41,100 bases of DNA from Phoronis australis (taxonomy: Eukaryota > Phoronida > Phoronidae), in contig NMRA01000017.1 of NCBI GenBank assembly GCA_002633005.1, positions 786,901 to 828,000 of the forward strand, written 5' to 3'. A program made the translations under genes and the position numbers. Every line of letters starts with the position of its first letter. The first letter of the stretch is position 1. A model generated the notes under the pieces. That model was given only the letters and a program-made list of their open reading frames with translations, did no database searches and was not told the origin of the DNA. Shown in pieces: positions 12,313 to 22,872 of this stretch.

Positions 12313-13332
12313 CTAACATAATTTGTAATGCATCCAATCTCTACAGCATGTCATCAGAAAAGCTATCAGTTGTACAGCTATAGGCACGACAACGATGAAA
12401 GCGGCGACAAACAAAGCAGAAGTTCCCGGATCGTCCTTGTAATCCAGTACTTTAATAATGTACGATCTTCCGTTGCGTCCGGTTCCGCCGGCTGCCCAAT
12501 AAATGATAGTGAAACTCGCGCCAGACAGGTTGACCAACGCGATGACCCAACAGTGTAGTATGTTAACGGGAACTGAACCCATAAAGAGTTCTACCATTAG
12601 AAAGAAACAAAATATAAGATCCACATGCTTAACATTATCGGATCTGAACTCTGTCATGTACCCACCTGCAAGCGAGAGAAACAAAGTACGAGGAAGGGAA
12701 AACGGTACGTTAGCATTGTAAAGAAACCAGTAAGATCTTAGAATGCACGGAAGCTTTTGCATTTTTGTTTGGTGGAGATTATCGGCTGTATTCTTTTTTT
12801 CGGTAAAAGTCGAACTGTCAGAGTCCGTGGCAAATGATCTCGTCACCAGCTGTTTGCTTCTGGCCCCGCTTTGCCTCCTTAAATGACTGTCCTGTCTACC
12901 CTTTCTTTGGGGCTCTACCCGTCTTCCAGTTTTCCAAAATGGAATGAAATAATACTTGAGGAAGCAGACGAGAGCGGTTATTGAATACACGGAAGAGATT
13001 AGTTCATACCACGAAGAGGAATAAATTGGCCATTTCCATGAGCTTTCTTTACCAGGCGTGTACAATGCAGTCGCAGACAAAATCGTATACCCAACGATGA
13101 TTATCACGAATACCACGCGGTACACCAGAAACACACAAGGATGGATTGGCCAGCGACACTTGACAAATTGTTCTGGAGTGTCCCAAAAACGGAAACTTAA
13201 CCGTTTCCTAGAAAACTGTGACTTGCATAGCGCACCCAATCCTCTCCACTCACCCCCGTAAGTGACGTCATCGTCCGAGTGGCACGTTGTATTACTAGCA
13301 ATACCAACTGAACTCCCTTTAGCGGACTGTGC
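12313..13332 (-). CDS. Rolling stone (Rost)-like multi-pass membrane protein
   Basis: An unbroken minus-strand frame of about 339 codons ending TAG at 12313-12315. Counting from 13332, hydrophobic segments fall near residues 66-89, 107-129, 199-221, 234-255, 258-279 and 305-330. A basic, Ser/Thr-rich loop lies at about 130-197. The signature IYWAAGGTGR (277-286) followed by YIIKVLDY is typical of the Rolling stone family, whose Drosophila member acts in myoblast fusion; the molecular activity is unknown. The N-terminal part (RFWDTPEQF, then a W-P before the first membrane segment) also fits. There is no in-frame ATG before residue 191. The frame runs past the TTG at 13239 to a splice-acceptor-like TTTAACAG whose exon would begin at 13332, so the start codon is probably in an unseen upstream exon. 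The body has no intron. The long loop is larger than I expect for the family. Confidence 0.82.
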   Translation of the reverse strand, partial: AQSAKGSSVGIASNTTCHSDDDVTYGGEWRGLGALCKSQFSRKRLSFRFWDTPEQFVKCRWPIHPCVFLVYRVVFVIIIVGYTILSATALYTPGKESSWKWPIYSSSWYELISSVYSITALVCFLKYYFIPFWKTGRRVEPQRKGRQDSHLRRQSGARSKQLVTRSFATDSDSSTFTEKKNTADNLHQTKMQKLPCILRSYWFLYNANVPFSLPRTLFLSLAGGYMTEFRSDNVKHVDLIFCFFLMVELFMGSVPVNILHCWVIALVNLSGASFTIIYWAAGGTGRNGRSYIIKVLDYKDDPGTSALFVAAFIVVVPIAVQLIAFLMTCCRDWMHYKLC

Positions 13333-13345
13333 CTGTTAAAGAACA
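13319..13345 (-). other. Candidate splice acceptor for the Rost gene
   Basis: On the coding (minus) strand the sequence reads TTCTTTAACAG, then GCACAG, then TCC. Both AGs leave the Rost frame in phase 0, and a TAA stop sits just before the first. This, together with the lack of an in-frame ATG, is why I place the exon edge at 13332 (or 13326). The upstream exon with the start codon was not identified. Confidence 0.5.
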
Positions 13346-13918
13346 TCAAGATTTTCATTAGAGGTGTAATGCTCATTTTAAACTGTCACGTGACCCGATG
13401 TCTACCGACAGGAGTTCTCACTTCGGCAGAACCATCAACGCGTGCGTACTGAGTGACGATAAGAGTCTTCAGAAAGCAATCAGCTTGTATTTTTTTTTTA
13501 AACGTATCCTCACTTTGCACTTTACTGGACACCATTTGTTCGTTGGTTCAGATTGTTATGCGTTATATTTTTGCTGTTTTCTTATGAAGTATATTCAGCA
13601 TTGTTTTCAGAATAACCCACAAGGTTTGGCACAATAATTTACGTTGCAAGTAAGCAATAGCCTCGTTTTAACATGAATCGTGAACTAAATTTCAAGTTAG
13701 AACTGATTAAAGCCAATTCATCAACGCTGACTCCAAACAGAGCTGGTGGTTCATCGTATAATTTGCAACAAATTCTGTAAAGTAGAATTAAAAATAGAGG
13801 ATAGGTTACATGTTGAGCTAGTGTGTATAGTCTCATTAAATTGTGAATATGCTAATGAAGTACTAATTTACAAACAACCCCAGGTCCTTCAGTGTGACGG
13901 AAACCATCCGAGAACCAG

Positions 13919-13971
13919 TTACCATTACAATCTCGTGAAAGTCTCATTTTGCGAGACTATTTTCACGTAAA
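13919..13971 (+). repeat. Inverted-pair repeat, block 1, left copy
   Basis: The sequence ACCATTACAATCTCG, then AAAGTCTC, then TTTTGCG recurs as reverse complement at 17824-17876. It is the outer block of a two-block repeat whose second block is 14150-14342. The order of blocks is conserved and the whole is inverted in the other copy. Confidence 0.75.
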
Positions 13972-14149
13972 TGAATATGGTAATATTTCATCATGGCGGA
14001 CGAAGACCCAATGCCGGCCAAGATAACAGAGAAGGGATATAACTTAGTTTGTTTGTAATCTCACGTCTTTCGTGCATGGCGACAACTCAGATTCCGACAG
14101 CAACTGCAAACAGACAGTGAACTGCACACACTTCACGTCAACATTTCTT

Positions 14150-14342
14150 ACTAAGGGTTTTTATATATTCGCACTTTTTTTAAGTGTATCAGTTGTGATG
14201 TTTTTTGTTTAAAACCGCAATTTACTTACAAATTGTTTCTTTTCCTGATTATACTTGTGCACACAGCTCTCACGGAAGTCACTGGGTGGCGCTTGCTACA
14301 AATTTAAATATTCACAGTTTTAATGAGACATAGCATCTTTAA
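14150..14342 (+). repeat. Inverted-pair repeat, block 2, left copy
   Basis: About 190 bp that recurs as reverse complement at 17529-17725, with shared words such as TTTTAATGAGACATAGCATC, TTTTCCTGATT and TTTAAAACCG. The spacing between blocks 1 and 2 differs between copies (about 180 against 100 bp), so the copies have diverged by indels. It may be a transposable element or a local inverted duplication. Confidence 0.8.
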
Positions 14343-14349
14343 CAAAATC

Positions 14350-16840
14350 ATATTCCCGTTGGTACAATACTTGCGGAGCCATGAAAGGCCTTGGCAATCT
14401 TTCGATTCTATTTTTCTTTCCTGAAATAGCGACCTATCAATTGTCTGTGACCTGTTGACGTCATATTAACATATTAGTAGCGACCCTAGTACCAACCAAT
14501 GAGAAAAACAAATGGAATAGTTTACGAATTCACCATTAGCTGCTAGTGGTGGAGCAAACAGGAAAAGCGAACAGTAAAATGTTGAATCTCCGAGTGAATG
14601 AGAACTTTTGAAGCGCTTGATTTTTGTGCAATTTGCCACGTCATTTCTGAAGACAAATTTCTTCAAGTGTAATATGAACGTATAGGATTTGTTATTTGAT
14701 GTGCCAATACAGCATGTGATATGTATGACACAAAATTCTATGATTTCAACTCGTAGAGTCCAACACTGTTTGAGATTCAGGGCTGGTTTTCTGACTAGTG
14801 TGAATAGTAGCCGGTGAAACTTCGTCATATGGTTACACGACGCAAAAAGATGCTAGTTGGCACGTGAGGTGAACTATTCTCCGAAATTAGGCCGCGAGCC
14901 GTAGGTCCAGTCTTTTCATACATACTATGACCGTGCCAGGGTGGCAACATCATTTGTCCTGTGTAACTAGATATGTCTTAAAGCATTTGATACTCGAAAT
15001 GTCCCCCCCTCTCCATTCTATATTTCATGTTTTAGTCTATCCTAATAACAAGAGGTGGCACTGTATGCAAGGCCAGACATTGAGAAGGTTTCACACGGTC
15101 ATATTCAGTAACACTCTGTATGAATGATGAAAAGTGAAACCTTTCCTTAGGAAATATTCAGCCTTCCAGTTTCGGCGATTTCCATTAAAAATTATGTAAG
15201 CATTTTTAAATTTTCAATTTAAGTGTATCACATGAAGAGGAAGTGCATTCGAAACATCTGTGACTAATAATACTAACTCAGCTGCGGAGAGCACTGCGGG
15301 GCGATGTCCCACTGTTCGTTACTAAAAAACTCTCATCCTGGTTAATACTTTGAAGTTTGCGTCCCCCTGTTCCTTGAAAAGTGCCCCAGTTATTTGCCAC
15401 TCATTTCCATTTACCCCCACTAGCTTCGGGGGACACCCGGCCGAGGGGACATACCGGTGGAGGGACATCACGACGGGTATCATCTGGATGTTGGAGCATC
15501 GTCTCAGAAGCCTTTGGATAGAAGAACTGGCGATATAGGGTCTGGCTCTCTCATTTAGGGTTGGCCCTGCCATCAGGTTTTTTAGAAAATATATTTTCCT
15601 ATACGTTATCCTAACTGAATGATTGATTGGAAGGCTCTGGAACTTGTTGGGACAATTGTGAAGTGAGTGGCTTCCTCAATGGTTTAGCCCGCAACAAATC
15701 TCCATCTTCCATCATAAAAAAACTGACAGATGATTACTGAAGGCAGTTCAACACAGTTTGCTAAAAACTCTAAAGCACTCTTTGGCTAATTTATAAAATG
15801 GATTTTATTTCTCATTTCAAGTAAAGGATCATTTCATTTGAAAAAATGTTAGTTTTTGATACCATAATAGTTCGCAACGTCGAATTTCACAATGACGTCA
15901 TACTGAGCTATAGGCAAACCGAAAGTAGTCACTGGGTGTGATTTAATTCAAACGCCAATTTTTAATTTTGTAAAGAAGATCCTTCTCAGCCTAAATTATT
16001 CACATGAACTAAATTTCAGTCTTAACAACATAAATAAGAATTATCTTGTGAAACGCGGTAATCGTGATATTGAAATTGGCGCCCCTTTGAGAGTCAGCAT
16101 GCTCCTTTATGTGCGACACTGATTGAGTCAAAGTAGCTACAAAACTAAGTCGGTCTACACACGACAGTTGCATGATTAGTATTATTAGAAATTGGAGAGT
16201 TTCAGGGCTGTACTCTCCGCAAAATTGCTTCATAAAATAGATCAAACTCTGTCCACGCCCTGCGATTTTTTATATACCACTTTAGCTACAACTTCCTGTC
16301 GCTGACTACGCACTCCGTAGCTTTTACAAATCTTGTCCATATACCAGTCTATGCATACCGATTAGTCGTACAGTAGACCTAAATTTGTCACTTTTGAAAA
16401 TTGCAGTATCTGAGAATATTACAATAATTTCTAATTATTCAGTTGAATTACACAAATCAATGTTAAAATGTGACGTATTTGCAATAATATTGCACAAAGT
16501 CGAGTAATAGCGACAAGGGAGCATAAGAAAAATATCACTTTCATGACACTTTTCTTGAAACAATCCTCAAGTGTCTTTATGTTTTCCCACTTACAGTCCT
16601 TACACGTGCATACTATGGCGTGGTATTGTGTTGCACTTTAAAACTATTTGTGAATACTGTTGTCCACTTGGTTGAAAGTAATGTTCTCACTGAAGACGTT
16701 CACTGTTTAATACTAAATAAATAGATAAATTAGTAAGCAAGTAACATGAAATAAATATTGCGTTACATTAATTCAAGTATTTTATGCACAAAATCGTCAG
16801 TTACAGCGAAATCACTGGAAACTAATTTTAGAAATACAAT
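14350..16840. other. Intergenic stretch, no gene recognised
   Basis: No recognisable exon. A GC-richer island at about 15290-15580 is open on both strands (15322-15573 minus, 15350-15538 plus) but neither translation is recognisable. Its left part, near 15325-15350, shares AAAACTCTCA and TCCTGGTTAATACT with family B and may be a deleted fragment of it. TGACGTCA octamers are at 14456-14463 and 15893-15900. Confidence 0.5.
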
Positions 16841-16850
16841 TTTTAGACGC

Positions 16851-17250
16851 GCAGTCTCAGAAACTCCGACATTCGCATCGCTGTGGGAAAATCAGTAACG
16901 AAACCAATCATAAACAAAACATAAGACCCCAAATTTTTTTAAGTCTAATGCTTTTATTACACACGATTTACATTTGCGATCGGTGCCACCCACTGCCCAA
17001 TATATGATGGAAAGGTACGCAACGAAATTTGTCTATCGTAATGACCCTAAATGGTAAATTTGGAAAGGAACTTATGCTGTGATCTGACAGCAACAAAGAT
17101 AAAATATATCCACATACTTAAAGCTACAGGGCCTTACGTCTGTGATGTACTGAGCCACTAAACCTCAGTTACAGTATGTTAGACCTAGTCACGTAATTAC
17201 TTGCAAGAAGAAACGGTTGGAGTACAAATGTATGTCAGCTACATAGAGGC
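16851..17250 (-). pseudogene. Rolling stone family pseudogene
   Basis: Nucleotide alignment with the open copy at 12313-13332 is clear in the same orientation: GGTGCCACCCACTGCCCAATA at 16982-17002 corresponds to the GGTTCC-GCTGCCCAATA segment encoding the YWAAGGT signature, and 16857-16928 matches the last membrane segment. The minus-strand translation has several stops and frame changes, for example two stops close together between the fourth and fifth membrane segments near 17130. The 5' half cannot be traced past about 17250. It is the oldest-looking of the copies. Confidence 0.75.
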
Positions 17251-17528
17251 GTGAAACTACAGCGTCTTGGTGAAATTCGAAGACACATTACCAGAAAACA
17301 GACTTCTTATCATTTACAAAGCGACTTTTTACCACACTCGCTTGTCCTCTAATTTTTCATTAGGGAACATATTTTTGAATTTATCAAACAAAGACGAGAT
17401 CGAATTATGAAAAAGTCCACTTACAATATTTTCAACTTCGTTTTTACTTTCATTCATCGTGACGTATTTCGGACCTTCCTTGTTGTTCTGTGACGCCACA
17501 GTTTATGACTTAAACAACTGGGATACTT

Positions 17529-17725
17529 TAAAGATGCTATGTCTCATTAAAACCATGAATATTCAAATTTGTATCAAGCGTCACCTAGTGACTTGCTGGA
17601 GAACTGCGTGTACAAGTACAATCAGGAAAAGATTATAATTTGTAAATAAACTACGGTTTTAAAAAAAATACCAAAACTCATTCACTTAAAAACAAGTGTT
17701 AACATATAAAAAACCTAATAATTCC
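17529..17725 (-). repeat. Inverted-pair repeat, block 2, right copy
   Basis: Reverse complement of 14150-14342. It begins with AAAGATGCTATGTCTCATTA and ends in the TTTTAAAAAAAATACC to AACCTAATAATT region. It lies about 280 bp beyond the traceable end of the Rost pseudogene, as the left copy lies beyond the open Rost gene, but in the opposite orientation. Confidence 0.8.
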
Positions 17726-17823
17726 ACCAAATAGTACGCAATCGATATTTGAAAGTGAAATAAGCAAATAATAAAATCTGTGCCTTGTTTTAATAGGGTA
17801 ACGATGACATGTTACTGTACTTG

Positions 17824-17876
17824 TTTACATAAAAATAGTCACGCAAAAGGAGACTTTTGCGAGATTGTAATGGCAT
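17824..17876 (-). repeat. Inverted-pair repeat, block 1, right copy
   Basis: Reverse complement of 13919-13971, including GCGAGATTGTAATGG. The block is itself partly self-complementary around the GTCTC and GAGAC words. Confidence 0.75.
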
Positions 17877-18904
17877 ACCGGAAGACCCGGAATTGTCTGT
17901 AAACAAGTACTTCATTTGCATATTGACAATTTATAGAGTCGTAGCATCTTTAATTCAGAAACTAATCCGCGCGGTAGTGGTGCTACCAAATCGGATACAG
18001 ACTGTCCTCCAGTTATGTGACTACGGTTCTTGGTCGCTCTTATAACCGAACAAACGGATACAACACTATGTATGCAAGCGTACGAGGCTACAACATCCCA
18101 CAGGCTCACAGCAACCCATATCTCGTTTTGGATCTGCCTGGTCGGCACAAATGTTGTCTACTCCCCCACAAATTGAAGAAATGGTGTGCCGGCAGATAGG
18201 GCTCATCCCTGTGCTACTAATAGACTTTTTTCACAGGAACTGAAGCCAACAAAAATGACATTGACTACTACAATAAAACATTAATAATAAAGTCACTCTT
18301 TGTATTATTCAACAAAAATCTCTGTCTAAATCGAACCAAAGCAATGAACGCCTGTTTTTGTGATCACTTCACATACCGACAAACAAATCATTTGTCGGAG
18401 GAAATGATGTCATTGACAGGAAGGTGTGTAGAAATAGTGAAACTTGCCTTTAGTTTCACCGTAACTTAGTAATTACGTAGGAGGACCTTTTGTATAGAGT
18501 AATGTCTATCAAAGACATGAATGTGTTGATACAAATCACAGCTGAACTTTGTTAGTTCATAAGTTGTCGGCGCTTCGTGCGCCCTTAGAGGACATCTTCA
18601 ACTAATTCAGCTTGAATGTTGATTCTACTTTATCATACTTTCAGTGAGGGATATTATTCAAGTTAAAATCTGGAATGAAATTCATCCGTTGAGTTCTTGG
18701 CTAGTACCGACTTCGAACACCCGAAATCGCCATTCGATCATCACAGTTTGTTTCCAGTGGACTGAGGGTCTGAGTTTGTGTCATGACTCAAATGAAGGTT
18801 TTTAAAATCATTCTAGGAAAGTACCATTTAAAGTGTTTTGTAATGCATTTGTAAAAAGACTATCAAGCAACTATCCAAAATACAAAATACACTTTGACGT
18901 GATT

Positions 18905-18972
18905 CGAAATTATTCAATTTAAAAATTGCATTATTTCGAAACAATTCAATTTAAAAATTGAATTATTTCGAA
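18905..18972. repeat. Two tandem 32-bp palindromic units
   Basis: Unit 1 is 18905-18936, unit 2 is 18937-18968, followed by a further CGAA. Each begins CGAAA and centres on the near-palindrome CAATTTAAAAATTG. The second unit is the more nearly perfect palindrome. The array could form a cruciform and may be a recombination product. Confidence 0.85.
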
Positions 18973-19205
18973 TAACCTCAAACTGTGCAGTTACCTGGTT
19001 AAGTTTTAATAAGGGCGTAACGTTATTGCGACCAGAGCCCTAATTAAGAACGCTTTTTTCCAAACGCCTACCAGATATCCACCCGGCGCGCTTTTTCTGA
19101 TAAAAGTTTTTTTAGATTCAGCAAGCAAGACCAGTTGGATGTTCGGTGTACGTCCTCGCTCAGTGTCCCTTGTACATTGGGATGTTCACAGGCGACGGAA
19201 TGTGG

Positions 19206-19219
19206 NGGGGGGGGGGGGG
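19206..19219. other. Poly-G run with an undetermined base
   Basis: The N at 19206 is followed by an unbroken run of G. This is a typical place for sequencing or assembly error, so local length and frame should not be trusted. Confidence 0.9.
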
Positions 19220-20953
19220 TCGTTGCGCAACCACAATAACTTTTCGCGAAGGTAAGAGCCATCTGGCCCCCTTAAGTCCACCAATGACGTTTTTGCAATG
19301 TAGGAATGACGTCGGATGTAAAATCATTGAAAATGATAGATATTTGACGTTTACCCAACGTCGGTGCCGACGAGTTATCGGTGTCTAAACAATGTCGATT
19401 CAACTGAAACGTGTCCGAGTTTTGGGGTTTAATGAACATTCTAATTCATTACAACGTCTTTTTCTGGGGTTGTCGTCTGCTCACCGTCGTCATAATTATC
19501 ATTCATCTTCCTGTATCCTAACACTGACGGTGCATGTACGCACTGCGTGTGACTTGAGTCGGCGGTGGTAATGTTTTTAAACCCCAAATATTAAGAATTC
19601 AGCAAAATACTGCTAAACAATGGCAAAATGCGTGAGCTTTAAGAGTCGTTGAACCAATGAAATAATAAAACCGTTAAGATGAACAGTTTCTTCATCAGAC
19701 ACTTATGATGAAATTTTTTTTGAAAACAATGGCCTAAAGCTTTGACTGTTAAAATGTTTTAAATGTGTTGCATTCGTCTGCTCACTATGGCAGTATACTT
19801 GTACAATTTCATAAGGTTTGACCTATCAGCAGTCCGATTAAACCTTGAGGCTTAATACATCCTGGAAACAATCTGCAATGATACGTTCACGTTTGTGTTG
19901 TTTGGGAATATTCTCAGCGACAGGTCTGTACATTTTAGCCAAATATCTAAAAACTATAAATTTCAACACAGTAAAAGTACATACATATATTTTCTGAAAG
20001 TAGAAAGCAAGCAGAAATCAATTTTGACTTAAAAACATTAATCTGCAATTAATTAGGTCAATGCTAATTAAAACGGAAAGCCATAATAGCTACAGAAATA
20101 CTTTAAATAAAAACGACACAGTTTATTAGTGGTCTTAATAAATACCCCTAAATCTCTAACCCAAATTCACTTGGCATCGACGTTCTGACTAATGACAAGT
20201 GTCGCAAATTCTCATTGTATTAGGGAGCATAACTTGTATTTTGAAGGAATACTTGTATTTCGAAGGAATACTGCGACCACGGTTGCTCTATACAGTGAAT
20301 CACGTGTCAGATTATGAATACCCTTGTATGCAGTAGAAAACAAATTTCTGATGTGTGGTTCGAATTATTTTGGCGTGACATCCTAAATCAAACGTTAGTG
20401 ACTGCAAGCGTTCCTTCAACATAGCACAAATTGATCGCTCCCCTCTCCAGTTGTTTTAAATTAATATTAATCCATTTACACACAGTTGTGTTAGTGTACA
20501 CGTTCCGTTATTGTTGAGAACGCCGCAGAAGTGCCTTTTCTGATAAAATCTATTAACCTTATAAGACCACTGCGTTACATGGTTCAATGAAATGCAGACG
20601 TCACGCCTGCTACAAAGTAACAGTTACATCGTAAGTCGGATGACAATTCAAGTAGCATTATGTCCAAACTTGCTTTCAAAAATTTTAACTTTGATTTAGT
20701 CCACGTACTTTTATGACATTTGTGCCACGTTGTCACTTAGTCAAAAATAAGTGTGATCTTAGAGAGTGACCTGAAATTTTAAGTGCTCAGCCTCGGTGAA
20801 GAAATAACAGTTCTTCCCGACTCAAGTGAGGAGCAAACTAAGCCTAATTTTATAAAGTTAAGAAACTTAAGATTTTTTACATACCCTTTTAACCCTTAAG
20901 TACCCTTTTAACTTCGGTTTGTTTATAACTAGGCTGTAGAATACCGTTTCCAG

Positions 20954-21020
20954 AGTAGAGTTCTGTAGCTATCTCGTGGCGAGAAAATCTGGCCCAAATC
21001 ACGTGCTCTCCTTTAAAATA
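20954..21020 (-). mobile_element. MITE-like element family C, partial copy
   Basis: Matches the right half of 31327-31484 in inverted orientation: AGAGTTCTGTAGCT, TCTCG-GGCGAGAAAATCT, then CACGTGCTCTC and TTTAAAATA. Only about 65 bp is recognisable. Confidence 0.65.
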
Positions 21021-21340
21021 AAACTTATAATGTCATATTTGAAGCAGGTACAAATGTTCAAAATCAAATGAAATTAATTGGTTACCATCGTTACCGAGGA
21101 TGACATTTCTTGAATTAGTTTTGAAGTATTAATTTGAGAATCATAAAACTATATATTTTGTAAATCCTTGATGCTTACATGATCTCAGTTATTACTTTCA
21201 CACAATTATCCCAGATGACCGTAATCATGTAACAGCGTCGTTTCTACATGTAAAAATCTCGCCGTAATTTCCACAAACGTATTTTATCTTTATTTAAATA
21301 GGTACAAAAAGCTTAGATTTTCTTTCAAAAGAAAATAATT

Positions 21341-21520
21341 GGTTTTATGGCCGAAAAGTGCATTTTTGTTATTATTGCTGGATAAGATACACTCCCTGAA
21401 TTTATTAACTTTGACTAGAGCTATCCATTGTTTTTGTGATTTTACTCCAAATCGCGAATTCTCGCCGTTGTCTGCCATTTTCTGAAATCAAAGCCGACCG
21501 CCCCCTACCGGCGCTTAAGA
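21341..21520. repeat. Dispersed repeat family A, copy 2
   Basis: Collinear with 9809-9997: GGCCGAAAAGTGCATTTTT, TTATTAACTTTGACTAGAGCT, CCAAATCGCGAATT and CGCCGTTG-CTG. The internal segment between the TAGAGCT and AAATCGC blocks is shorter than in copy 1. Confidence 0.7.
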
Positions 21521-22760
21521 ATACGTTACAATTTTTGGAGTGAGATTTAGGTCTCCCAGCAAAGCATTTATCTGCAAACGAGGCCAGGGGTCTGGGTGAG
21601 TCAGGTGATTCAATATCGATATCAGAACATCACTTTTCTCTTAAAGGGAGTTTTGCCACACAAACTAACTGTCAAAAACGAAGACATGTACATATAAATT
21701 CAATGTAACAAAGAGTAAATATTTTTCGAGCGAGGCCCTTTTCTCGAAGTGTGCATGCGTGAGTGTGAATGTTGTTTGTCTTTTTGTTATTGTCAGTTTA
21801 TAGTAATAAGATAAAAAAACAATTCATTGACAAGTCTTGGTTTTCCACGGCCGAGTTCTCTGTCTAAAGGGAGACGAAGTTCTAATGGTACAGCTGTTTG
21901 ATTAACAACAAATAACAATAACTTGTGACTAATTCCATCCGATGATCAAAATTTGGCCACTTCTCATCCTGTTTTTACGTATCCAACATTTCTAAAAACA
22001 ATCATCTTGATTTTATTTTTGTTGACACGTATCCTCATGTTAAAATCCTATAATCACTATAGACTTGTTGGGTTCAAGAACGTGCAGATTCTAAGGTATC
22101 AAAACTGCGTTGGTAGGGTTGTTTCGTGAGTGCTCTGGGATCTGGTTCGTGAAAAGCGACTTTTAAGTCTTAAAAGACTTGAGACAGGAATTTGGTGTTA
22201 CGCTCCAACTCCACACTTACTGAATAAAGGATTTGCGTATTACAGCCAAGAAATAATTTACAGAAACTATCTCAGTAACTAGCAGTATGTGTACATTTTA
22301 CGAGACTTTGGACTTTTGCTCCAAGTTAGATTTAGTTTTTTTTAGAATTATTGTTGGGAGCGTAAGACTAAATTTCGGACTTAAGTCTTAGTCAATTTTT
22401 ATGAAACAGGCCCCGGATGCATGTGGCTCACTGACAAAATGAGCCAGTTGTACAAGCGCGAAAGTCTCACAAATAACGTTACTAAGTTTCGTTAGCGACG
22501 AGGAGTGATACTTTAATTGAAGGAGTAGACAATTTTTTGAGTGGACGACGAATACAACTTAACTTCAAATTTAATTTTGCTTCGACCAATAATAATCCTT
22601 AATAACAGACCACTTCTAGGAAGCAACTTGTTCCCGCATATTACCTAATAATTTCTGCCGTTTGCTGCCATACACGCGGATAGCAACGTCATTGTCCCTG
22701 TGGATGAGGGGTTGGCAAAAGTGAGTCAAATTATTCTTTCCCCGTCGATTTCACCGCCTT
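21520..22760. other. Upstream region of the receptor gene
   Basis: No coding exon recognised. The stretch at about 22346-22420 (AAGACTAAATTTCGGACTTAAG to GAAACAGGCCCC) resembles one end of the family D element. No TATA box is obvious near the first coding exon. A good acceptor-like TTTTCGTTACAG ends at 22779, so the 5' untranslated region may contain an intron and the promoter may lie further upstream. Confidence 0.45.
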
Positions 22761-22817
22761 TTGTTTTCGTTACAGCTGTGAGACACGCCAAAACGCACGC
22801 GATGTTTGAAGGGTGAA

Positions 22818-22872
22818 ATGGACAATATTGTTGCTCTGTTTCTTACAGTCATGGTGTATTTAAGTATGCGAG
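22818..22872 (+). CDS. nAChR exon 1 (signal peptide)
   Basis: ATG with G at -3 and +4, 18 codons and one base, then the donor GTAAGA. It encodes a short hydrophobic leader with [13 protein letters not shown]. It ends in phase 1. Joining it to exon 2 in frame needs the second AG of a CAGAG acceptor. The 55-nt length and phase are usual for the first coding exon of this family. Chosen because it is the only leader-like exon seen upstream of exon 2 in the correct phase. Confidence 0.7.

Larger units (their letters stand above)
17890..21340. other. Intergenic stretch with repeats, no gene recognised
   Basis: Holds the 32-bp tandem palindromes at 18905-18972, a poly-G run with one undetermined base (N at 19206) and a fragment of element family C at about 20954-21020. 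The open frames at 17857-18199 and 19146-19388 have no recognisable protein features. Confidence 0.55.

Noticed and set aside
12313-13239. Start of the Rost protein at 13239
   Set aside because: The codon there is TTG, and the frame remains open upstream to an acceptor-like site; it is unlikely to be a true initiation codon.
13381-13440. Short minus-strand ATG exon (ATGGTTCTGCCG then GTGAGA) as first exon of the Rost gene
   Set aside because: It would end in phase 2 while the acceptors found are phase 0, and the intron would be under 100 bp.
14466-14828. 120-codon minus-strand frame
   Set aside because: No recognisable features; amino-acid composition is that of AT-rich non-coding DNA.
15322-15573. 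Open frames on both strands in a GC-rich island
   Set aside because: Neither translation is recognised and both strands are open, which is expected from base composition.
20281-20310. TATACAGTGAATCAC shared with the Rost fragment near 11298
   Set aside because: The match is only about 16 bases with no further homology on either side.
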